From positions 14,588,350-14,652,349 of the forward strand of contig CM040452.1 in the NCBI GenBank assembly GCA_022749755.1: DNA of 64,000 nucleotides. Direction: 5' to 3'. Below are positions 13,701 through 23,400 of the stretch, one piece after another. The translations under genes and the position numbers were made by a program. This stretch comes from Azadirachta indica (taxonomy: Eukaryota; Streptophyta; Magnoliopsida; Sapindales; Meliaceae). Each line of letters opens with the position of its first letter. The first letter of the stretch is position 1. The notes under the pieces were generated by a model that saw nothing but the letters and a program-made list of their open reading frames with translations, was not told where the DNA came from and did no database searches.

Positions 13701-14423
13701 AACTAGAGAAAGTATATGAGGAACTTTGCAACAAGCCCGCTGCAATCCCTTTGGAGAAGGAGCAAATGCTTATGGAATCTCTGCAAAGGATAAAGTCTGT
13801 TGAGTCTGACCTGGAGAAAACAAAAAGAGTATGCTGCATTTTACTTGGTTTGGATGACTGGAAATTGAACTCTTGGATTCACAAAGCTAACACTTGCATT
13901 TATGTTACTATTGCAGGTATTACATGCAACAGTGGTAAAGCAGCACGAGATTGCTGAATTGCTAGAAAAATTACGAGAGTCTAAATTTCATGTAAGTTTT
14001 TTCACTTAAAAAGCTTTATTGGATTCATATCTTGGAATATCTGTGCTGTCTATTATGAATATATTCTGTTAACTGCAGAATGATTGTGGCACCTGTTCAC
14101 TCAATGATATTTATCAACTTTCTAATCAGCATCCTCCAGTTCTCTGTGTTTCAATGTAAACTATATGGAGCTGTAATTAACCATTTCATGTGACTTTTAC
14201 GGTGGTTGCTTGTAATGGCTCAGATTAAACCTTTCTTGTTTTAATGCCTGACCTGGAACTGGAAGTTGCTTTGCACTTGTTAAGTGTATGAAATAGTTTC
14301 AAATGCCCTAAATGCTTGCTTGTGTGTGATCATTGCAAATTCAGAATTTAGACAATATTTAATCTGAATGAAGCATGACACTCGTGAATGTCTCTCTTGC
14401 AGCAAAAAAGATTGTTCTGTTGA
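10736..14423 (+). CDS. Sec14-nodulin (SFH) phosphatidylinositol/phosphatidylcholine transfer protein
   Basis: Lipid-transfer protein that presents phosphatidylinositol to kinases at membranes. Coding exons: 10736-10742, 10846-11149, 11263-11362, 11482-11748, 12028-12105, 12183-12287, 12370-12419, 12500-12599, 12740-12838, 12931-13044, 13139-13292, 13446-13828, 13917-13991, 14403-14423; total 618 residues. The N-terminus has the family's basic region ([20 protein letters not shown]). It is followed by CRAL-TRIO-N (ARHDDY-type motif, [11 protein letters not shown]) and the Sec14 lipid-binding fold ([54 protein letters not shown]). The C-terminal nodulin-like domain (about 465-618) has a hydrophobic patch ([19 protein letters not shown]) and a coiled coil. 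The first coding exon holds only ATGTCAG. The C-terminus QKRLFC fits the family. An alternative last exon at 14079-14159 (in phase, ends at TAA) would replace it with a 26-residue tail. By position it resembles At5g56160/At1g55690. Confidence 0.93.
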
Positions 14424-14815
14424 ACTCTTGGTGATTGACATTGAAACGAGGTACTTCTGCAGATAGGACTTGGAGGAGGCAGATGCAGATGGGAAAAGTC
14501 AATGCTGGCGGGGCATTGCTGGTGGCAGCACATGCTTGGAAGTGACAGGGCGAACACTTTTTTCCATTACATTCGCTCTTTTTTTATCTTCCTTAACAGT
14601 TGCTACTTGACAAAATTTACAGTAGTCTGTAAGGGGTTGTTCCCTCTCCAGCTTCAGAACAGTGTAGAGAGAAAAGAAGGAAATACATCAAAAGAAATAT
14701 TTTCTGGTGCAGTACATTATGTTATGTTCTTTCCACTCAAATGCATATAGTCAATTTAACGGACTGAACTTTATGTAATTGATAGAGAGCTGTATTATGA
14801 ATGAAATATCAAAAT
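14424..14815 (+). other. Sec14 gene 3' UTR and spacer
   Basis: No coding signal is seen. An AATGAAATA-type poly(A) region at about 14800 probably ends the Sec14 transcript, right against the 3' end of the opposite-strand F-box pseudogene. The two units therefore converge. Confidence 0.5.
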
Positions 14816-15868
14816 CTAACTTTGAGATATGCTTCCATCTTCCATTGAGAAAACCCACGAGCCATCCTTCGAATGCTGTCTAAAAAGGATGTAATTTCCT
14901 CTGTATCCCAGTTGATTTGCAGACATTGACATGCTACAGCTGAGCCCTATGAACAACACTTGATCCCCAAATCTCTTCTTCTTGACCGAACTTGAACTAC
15001 CAAAATCGAAATAAAAGACCTCGATGTTATCCACCGCGTTTATTGGTTGTCTTGAGATAAGAAAAATCACTAACATTTCCCCCTCGCACTCAAGCATAAA
15101 CTCTCTGAAAAATTTACACTGTTTCGAGGGGATTGCTCTGTTCACACTCAATATGCTCACTCGAGGAAGGGAATCGGGATTGAGCTGCGCAGGGGTTCCT
15201 TGCAAAGTCAGTGCATAGATTTTCCCTTGTAATGCTATAGCATTTGTAAGCTGCAAGTAATGTGGCTCAGATGGAGCATTGGGATCAATAATGTTTACAG
15301 AATTCCTCATTCCAAAAACCATTTCTGTAGATTAAAAAGGCTCGGATTTTAACCTCCTGTTAGCATTACGGGTCTAAAGTTGGGAAAAGAAGTGTTAAGT
15401 GATGCCGAATGGATAATATGCTTGAAATTGATTCTGGAATCCCAGAGTGGACATACATACCTATTTCGCCAATAGGGATCCAAGACAGTAAGACGGCATG
15501 GTTCCTGTTCTCTCAGTGGTTTTAAGAGCTCTCATAATTAGCCAGCCATAAGAGAATCCTATGCAGTGTTGGAGAGAGTTCTTTGAGGCCTTAGTCTAAT
15601 ACCATTTGCACCACGGGAAACTCAATAGGTTTCCCGTTTTGCTGCTTTCAATATGAGAAAGTGCTAGCCGGGGATATGGTCTTGTTTTAATGCGCTTTCT
15701 CGTCGCAGCTCTCCATTTCTTGCAAATGCCACCAAAATTTAGATACTTCAGAATATGTAGTTGTTTTCTGATTGATATAACTAGAGGGGTAATAAGGTCT
15801 GGCCAGTGCCTGGTTTTATTGTCGTTACCATGTTTTCTGTCTCGATCATTTCTTTTCTTTGTAGCCAT
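14816..15868 (-). pseudogene. F-box/DUF295 (KIB-like) protein pseudogene
   Basis: Two protein fragments of one family lie in order on the minus strand. The N-terminal part (ATG at 15868, stop near 15596) has a basic leader and a degenerate F-box (HWPDLITPLV, LKYLNFGGICKKWRAAT) and ends at SFPWCKWY. After a TAG the same frame continues with an IGFSYGWLIM-like segment, the conserved GSSHGWLV-type region of DUF295 proteins. The frame then breaks. The C-terminal part (15322 to 14816) has LQLTNAIALQGKIYALTLQG and SWVFSMEDGSI, typical of the DUF295 C-terminus. The stop, the frameshift and the missing middle section argue that it is broken. Introns could in principle rescue part of it, but no good donor/acceptor pair restores the missing block. 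Arabidopsis has no such gene at this place as far as I recall. Confidence 0.7.
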
Positions 15869-17363
15869 GCTCGAAACTTGGCTCTCCGAGAAGCCTGTAC
15901 CCGCCAAAAATTTACACAAAATGATAAAAAAAACAGAACATTTGCTAAAATTGTATATGTGAAAAAATTTCATTAGATTATTATACTAGTGATATGGTAT
16001 AAAATATATACCCTAAACTTGCCTGCACTGTACAGGAATGAAGCCTTAGTGGTGGGGGCCTGCGCAGGAGAGATAACACTAGGAGATGTAGAACCTTAGA
16101 ACGTGGCCTCCAAGTCTTCAAAGAATCGGAAGACTCGGCATCCAAGATTATTAAAATATACCTAATCAAAAAACTACTAAGGTTTTGACGTTCCTGTATT
16201 TATCAATCATTACGACCCGGTAATGAGCTTGATTTTAATGCATTACACCTCCAAAATCTGATAAATACTCTTGATTATCTATATCTATCTAGCCCGCCTA
16301 TTTGTTGCTTAAATGATATTGTAAAGCTAATTTATTATTGAAACAATGCCAGCCAGGTTCCTACTTCACTTTCCTGCCAGACAAATCCTAGCTGGAAAAC
16401 CACCATCCTGCCCGTGTAAGAAACAGACTCATGCTCAAATCAAGTCCATTAAAGGGATGGTTTAAAAAAAATTGGAGAAATTTAACGAAAATGACCCATT
16501 TTTGAGGTAAATTTTTAATAATATTTACTGTTTATAATTTATTTTAAAAATAATTCATTTAATTTAATTTTTTTTTGGACGAAAATATTTTTATTTAAAT
16601 ATGTATATTAGTCATTTTTTAAAAAATTTTACGAGAATATTTTAGTTCAAAGTGATTATTTTTAAAATATATTTTAAATATTAATTATTTAAAAAAATTA
16701 ATTTTAAAGATTGGTTAATGTTAAAATTTTCCCTTAAAAATGATGACCAGCTTAAGTAATCCTGAACAATTTCTTCCGCATTCAAGAATCACTATCACAA
16801 GAGCCAATCCACACGTGGCTTTGCCCTTGTGTCTCATCGATTTTTGTTTTATGATAAAGCAAAAGAAAATTCCAACTTGGAAATATGCCAAGCTTGGAGG
16901 ATGAAAATTATAAGCAGTTAAAAAACTGATACTAACGGTAAACTGTCATGTCATTTATTTGCAGTAACATAAGTTTTGGACATAACTACAGTTACTTGAG
17001 GTAAAACAACAGTCAAACATCCCGAACATCGAACAAGTATAGTCACAACAACTCTCAACAGTTTCTCGAGAAAAAAATTTAATGACGTTAACAATTACAA
17101 AAATAAAAACAAAACCCAGTTTGCGCGTTTGTGCTTATGGGTTGTAAACCAACATCATCCACTGAGACGACCGTCCTTTGTCTTTTTATTACATAAGCAT
17201 ATGATGTGCTATAAATCTTCAATAAATTAATACAAATCTGCTCTGGCTCTGTCTGGAACTCTTTGATTTTGTATAGCAAAAGCGTGTTCAAGCTTTTCTC
17301 CTTTTAGAAGGGAATAGATAGAAGCTCAAAAGGATTGGATCTCTTCCTTCTTCTGTGAAAGAA
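15869..17363. other. Intergenic region upstream of the LLG gene
   Basis: AT-rich DNA with no coding gene found. The last few hundred bases should hold the promoter and leader of the GPI-anchored protein gene. 16500-16740 is a run of A/T-rich, low-complexity sequence. Confidence 0.5.
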
Positions 17364-19567
17364 ATGACGGAGATCCATAGATGGTGTTCTTCCATTCTTG
17401 TTTTCTTTATCTTCATGGGTTTGTCTTCTGCTGCTTTTATTTCAGGTAATTAAGGATTTAGTAAGATATACTCATGCTACTATGGTTTTATATGGTCATA
17501 AAATATGTTTTTTTTTTTTTTCTTGACTTTGATACAGATGATATCTTTGAATCTCATAGTGCTACTGGCAGAAGCCTTCTTCAGGCCAAGAAAGGTTTGC
17601 TTTTGTTAATACCTTTCTCTTAATTCTTCTTCTTCTTGCTAATTTTTGCCATGGGTTACGAATTGTTTGTGCATATATCATGAAGCACTGATATGAGATC
17701 TAAGATCTCAAATTTTCTATTTTTATCATATGCCATGTATTTTTTTTCCCTCGATAAATTCTGTTATAGGAAGAAATAGTGTTTGTATTTGATAACTTAT
17801 ATTTTTGATATCTGGATTTTGTACGTTGTTTCTTCTGCATTTGGTTAAGACCATTGCCCACTGCAAAAGTAGCTAACAGATATAAAATTGCTGCTGCAAA
17901 AGCAAAATCATTGATCAATAAGCGGGTTTTACTGCTGTCTTAATTTGTAATTTTGCTAATATCAGTTTCCTAACTTCTCTACATAGTTGCATGTGAACTG
18001 ACATTATGCATTTAGCATTCAATGCTGTAATTTTCTTCATAAGACTTCAAAATACAGCTGCATTACGATGTTAACAGATTGCGGAATATGGATCTCTTAA
18101 TGTCTTGGGTATAAACACGCTAATTTAAGTGGAGAACTTTGAAAATTGACACGATGCCATTTCCCGAGTGGATGAAGTCTGAAATTCATGCTTCAGCGTA
18201 TAGGGTTTGATCCCATTGTTAGATTTCTGAGTGAAGGACAAGGTTGACTCAGTTCTAAAGATGACGCCAACATATTGCTTTACGGCTCCTTTGAATATGC
18301 TGACTGCTTTGCAGCAAGTAGTAGATTTTCCAACTATTTTATGGGATTTTAATTTATAGAGCATTCTTATAGAAAGTGCCAATAATTTGATGGACCTAAA
18401 ATGAAAAAGTAAATAAGTTACAATCACCAATAGATAATAGTGTCAATACATAAGCAGGATGCTAAATTGATGCAACTTTTAACAGCAAAACCATTGGTAA
18501 GATAAACTTAGGACCTGAATTTTCAATTTTTTCTATGTTGACATTGCAATTGTTTATCAGCATAGTCATTGGACAGTCCCTTAAACTTCATATCCACACA
18601 TTAAATATTGTCAAGGATATGAGGAAGAAGAAAGAATTATTGAGTAACACAATACATTTTTATCAATTTTAAGATAAGAAAAATATGAAACAGTTTTAAA
18701 TTCAAGCCAACATTTGAAGCGCTCATTCTGCACACTTTTTACATGCTTTGATTAGCTATTGTTTGCCCTGCTCTTTTATCCTTGCAGGCCAGAGATTTGT
18801 CTCAGTAATATAACTTTATTGGAGGAAAATATGGTCTAAATTTGATGACTGCTTGCCTGTCTGCCGTTGATTCGCATCTATAACTCTTCTGCTGCTTGGT
18901 TGAATTATAGGTGTAATCTACTCATCTCATAAGTCCTCCCAAATGAGGTGGTATGTGACAAGACATTCATCAAGTGGATGATGATTTTTTTACCTTTTCA
19001 AAATATTTTATTGCACTATTTCCTTATCCACATGATGAATGCCACCTCATTTGAGTTGGATTTTTATGATGATATTATTTCTATTTGAGTAACTTGTGCC
19101 CGATATTAAAGTGTTAATTACTATACGCTGCTCTCAATTGGCTGCAAAATTGAACTGAGCTTTGTTGCTTTGCAAAATTGATACATGGTCTCGCTTTATC
19201 TGCAGCTTGCCCTGTGAACTTTGAGTTTCTGAATTACACAATCATCACGAGCCAATGCAAAGGACCCCAGTTCCCACCGGACAAATGTTGTGGTGCTTTT
19301 AAGCAATTCGCTTGCCCCTATGTTGATCAGATTAACGACTTGACTACCGATTGTGCTTCAACCATGTTCAGCTACATTAACCTGTATGGGAAATATCCTC
19401 CTGGTCTATTTGCTAGCGAATGTCGGGAAGGGAAGCAAGGGCTTGAATGCCCTGCATCAGCACCATCAATGTCGGAAAATGCAAGTCAGAGTCAGATCAG
19501 ATGTAGTCCATCCCCACTGCTAAGGTTCATAACTGGCTTCCTAGTTTTGATATGCCAGTTATTATGA
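17364..19567 (+). CDS. LLG1: LORELEI-like GPI-anchored protein (LLG1 type)
   Basis: Plasma-membrane GPI-anchored protein. In Arabidopsis, LLG1 and LORELEI escort FERONIA-family receptor kinases to the membrane and act as co-receptors for RALF peptides. Exons 17364-17445, 17538-17594 and 19206-19567 join in phase to 166 residues. Residues 1 to about 25 form a signal peptide (hydrophobic SSILVFFIFMGLSSAAF). The GRSLLQAKK segment precedes the eight-cysteine-type core beginning CPVNFEFLNYTIITSQCKG, with PPDKCCGAFKQFACPY and SYINLYGKYPPGLFASEC. The C-terminus is a hydrophobic tail (LLRFITGFLVLICQLL, 151-166) after a Ser/Ala/Asn-rich stretch suited to an omega site. The very close match to the Arabidopsis LLG1 core and the position next to ARP8 (At5g56170/At5g56180) support LLG1. 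Intron 2 is 1.6 kb and carries an inverted-repeat element. Confidence 0.94.
18925..19072. mobile_element. Foldback/MITE-like inverted repeat in LLG intron 2
   Basis: CAAATGAGGTGG (18940-18951) is matched by CCACCTCATTTG (19042-19053). Inside it, CATTCATCAAGTGGAT pairs with ATCCACATGATGAATG at one mismatch. The left arm has a 12-base insertion. Outside the perfect core the arms stay imperfectly complementary (TCATAAGTCC against GGATTTTTATGA). A loop of about 50 AT-rich bases separates them. Size and structure fit a small non-autonomous foldback or MITE. No clear target-site duplication was identified. Confidence 0.55.
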
Positions 19568-20465
19568 GTTCTCAAATTTCAGTTTTTATCTTGCCATGTT
19601 AGTCTAAACCTTGTGAAGATTTTGATTTCTCATACGTTAGATTCTTGGTGGCTGCTGCTCTCTGTATTTTTAGAATTGTGATAAAGCTAAATCACCTTGT
19701 GCTACAGAAATTCAATTTATGTATTGCTTTATGGTTAATTGCTCCAAATTGTTGGAGGATGACTGTACTTATCGTGTTGCTTTCTGCATTTGTTAAGGCT
19801 CAATTCACTTTTATTCATTGAAACATCTACTTTCTCATGAAACTCAGTTTCCATTTTAACACATCAACAGGTTGCCAATAGAAATTTCAGCTTTAAATTT
19901 GCAGCCTCTTCTCTCATTCTGTTAGTATCGATGAAGTGCTCGACTTTCTATACATTTTTCCATGACATCTATGTCTTTGAAAGCTGCTTTTGAAGTTCAA
20001 AACGTAGTTCATTGCCATAAAATTAAAAGCTCTCGCAAATAGATGGATAAAAAGGAGCCAGCATTTAATTTTATGAAGAAACAATATGTTATTCACTCCA
20101 GTCTAATGGTATAACACTGTTCAAATTCATCTTATTTCATGTATAAGCCAGCATATAGGCTTCTGGCAATACTACATTTATTGATACAGTAACTGAATCC
20201 AACTTACGGACTTTAAGAATTTATTAAAAAACTCCTTGAAAAATAATTATTGAAGTCTAACTCTGTAAATCTCTTCTCTAAACAATCTTCCTTACCCTCA
20301 GAGATTGTATTAACGGTCTAGCACTTTCCAGGGCAGTTTGGAAAGCTAAATAAATACGAGCGAAGATGTAAATTCACCACAGGAGGATGTGAATTTACTA
20401 TTGTTGACTTCTTTGTCAACAATACAGGAAACCCATAGAGTTTTCAATAATACATAGATCTGAAT
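19568..20465. other. Convergent spacer between LLG and ARP8
   Basis: Holds the 3' UTRs of two converging genes. No coding signal. The part next to ARP8 holds a pair of abutting perfect hairpins (20368-20424). Confidence 0.5.
20368..20424. repeat. Two abutting perfect hairpins in the ARP8 3' flank
   Basis: Hairpin 1: GTAAATTCAC (20368-20377) and GTGAATTTAC (20389-20398), 10-base arms around 11 bases. Hairpin 2: TATTGTTGAC (20399-20408) and GTCAACAATA (20415-20424), 10-base arms around 6 bases. They share a border with no gap and lie about 40 bases past the ARP8 stop codon, so they are probably in its 3' UTR. The motif AATTCACCACA in hairpin 1 recurs at 20464, overlapping the ARP8 stop. Confidence 0.8.
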
Positions 20466-23400
20466 TCACCACATCATGTTGAATCTAGTCTTCCGTCGGA
20501 ACTGCTGCTTTGTCATACACCAGGTACCAGGGAAGGTACTTAACTGCACAAGTATAAAGCAGGTAAATTCATATCATGAAGGTATGGAAAAGCATTTAAA
20601 TTCATAAATCTTAAGACACTCGATGTGCTAATATATATTGATGCCTAGAGTGAGCATGTAATGAGGCTGACAACACTTGTAATTTTCTCTGTCCAAAAAT
20701 TTTTGTTGATGTAGTTAGGTAACTTACATTGCCTATAAGCTTTGCCCCAAACCAGGCAGTATCTGCACCATAAGGAGGAGAAATGACTCTTATTCCATTG
20801 GATATGGACGGGGGAAGAAGCGCATGAAGTTCTTTCTCTAACCTTTCTGGATGGAGGTCAAAAATAAAGCTTCATAAACTGATATATTCAAATGCATCTC
20901 ACTAATGGATTTATTTTCATCAAGTTTCATGTTTAGAAGGCACAAGGACAAAAAAGAACAAACTCATTGCAACTCAGCTCAAACATTTATTAGGATTGAG
21001 AACAGTTGTTTTTAGAAATTGTTTCTTTATACCTGCAAGCCCTGGCAAACACGCACTTCCCCCAGCCAAGATTACAGTCTTGAACCAAGCATCATCACCT
21101 GCCAATTCTGCATAATGGCAATGGTCCATACAAAGTGCTACTGCCTGGTCTAAACCCATTGTGCGCCTGAGACAAGGGGAATGTGTTGTATTTCCTCAAT
21201 CAATTAAGGAAGTAACAATTTCAATGATGTTAGACATCCTAATCAGTGAACTAGATTAGGGCCTAGCAGCAAAAGTAAGGACCATGTGTATAGCCACAGT
21301 CTTCACACAGCAACTCTTAAAAAGAAATCATAAATTTAACTAATTAAGATCAGTAATCCTAAATATCTATAGGATTTATTCCCTTCTATGGAAAAAAAGT
21401 GTTTCTGAAACACTTTAGACAGTATGACAATGTATTTGTTTGCTGTTCAAACAACTAAATTGGACTTTTATGACTCATCCAACGGAAACATCTCTATGCA
21501 CGTGCTTCAGCACTGTTTACACAACATATTCATTGAAGAATAGGACTTACATATCTGCCATACGCGGCTGAAATAGGATCTCCCCTGTTTGAAAGCGTTC
21601 TTTCGAGAGGGTGATTAACCCTTCTCCTGAAATTTCCAACGATGCTTGTGTATCTTTTGTTAGCTCAGCTTTATAATCAGCAGCAACATAACACAGTTTC
21701 TGTAATTCCATAATGCCAAATGAGCATTGGCCAACTTGAACAGGAAGGCATTTCCATATTGAAAGGCAGCACACATGTGCATTTGCACTTCCAAACAGAG
21801 ATAATACTTCTAAAATAAACCCGTTTCATCAAATATCCAAGAAATGAACAATCTTTAATCAGATAACTATTCTTTTAAGTCTTGCTTTCTGACAACTTTC
21901 ACCTATCTTGTAATTCAGGACTATAACAGGAAGATTACCAAAACATGTTGATGCATTGTATTCCTTTGTAGGATCATTGTCAACTCGATTGCATTCAAAA
22001 GTACATTTAATCGTAAGGAATCTTTGAAAGTGAAATATTGAAAAACAATTCACCAATTTCCTAAAATTCCTTCTGAAAGGCAATATAAAAGACTTCCAAG
22101 GTGTTGCCGCAATCAAAATCCATTAAGGAATACTAGATGCGACTAAAAGTCAAAGGAAAATCCAGTTTGGAATAATGGACAATGCAGAGTATTCAAATTT
22201 GTCACTAATTTAAAATAAAAATCTTGCAAATCTATATTCATCAAATGACAATGACAAAGCATGAACATGGAAGGTAACAATCAAATAGCTACTTGTCAGC
22301 TTTTGCTAAATATTACATATAGTCATATATGCCAAAAGCATAAATCAGAAAGAAAACACTCACCTAAGTTTCCCATCAGAAATATTAATAAATAATAATT
22401 TCTGCCAAAAGGAGTGTTAAAATACCTCTTTCAGTGTGCGAACAGTGTACAGTGATCCAAAATTAATATTATTCTGTTGCATCAGCAACTTAAGGAATCC
22501 GGTAAGTTTTAATGCTCCCAGTCCCATTACTTCCACACCCACCTTGCGCATAACTTTACCATGTAAAACTACAAAATGACACGACAATCTACATATGAAT
22601 TGCACATCCAATTATTTTGGGCAAAAGAAGAGACTGAAAAACTACAAATAAATAAACAACCCAGCGCACTACAAATTGACTTTACAAATTATGATTTCTA
22701 TGTCATGCACAAGAAGAGCAATGTGGTAATCCTTACATGAGAGTTGAAGGCATTTAAAACACTGCAGAAGATTGAAAATAAATTAAAGAAGAAAAATAAC
22801 TTACTTGGAACAACAGATGTAACCTGGAAACCAATATTAACAACTATTCCTGAAGTTCGTCTTGCTGCATACAAAGCCAAAGTTGCCTGTATATTTATAT
22901 ATACTTGAGCAATCAGTGACATTCATTATAGGAAAAAAGGATAATATCCCAGCAATTAAACTAAAGATCTCAAATTTGAGCATGCAAAACTTAAAGGACC
23001 TAAATAAAAAACCTCCATATTTCCACATGTTGCAAGATGGATGCATAAAAATCTTCATTAATAGGTTTTGTTGAGGATTTTTCTATGCTTGACAGTGAAC
23101 AGAACAACACTAAAAGTAGTTAGTGGACCATCAAATAACAGAAGCTCCCCAGTCCCATAAAGTCCAACTTAATGACACAAACTTACCAAGGTTCCCTCAT
23201 GAGCCCATCACTAACAGAAATACAGATGACAATTACAATTATGCCACCGTTAACATTAAGTACTTTTGTGTTTTTGTCCTCTTTACTTAGATTAATAACC
23301 ACCACACAAGATTAATGATTATATTTACCTGATTGATGGCGCAAACAGCAGGAACGTTCAAGTCAAACAGAATTTGGTGGATGCAACCCTTAAGCTGCCT

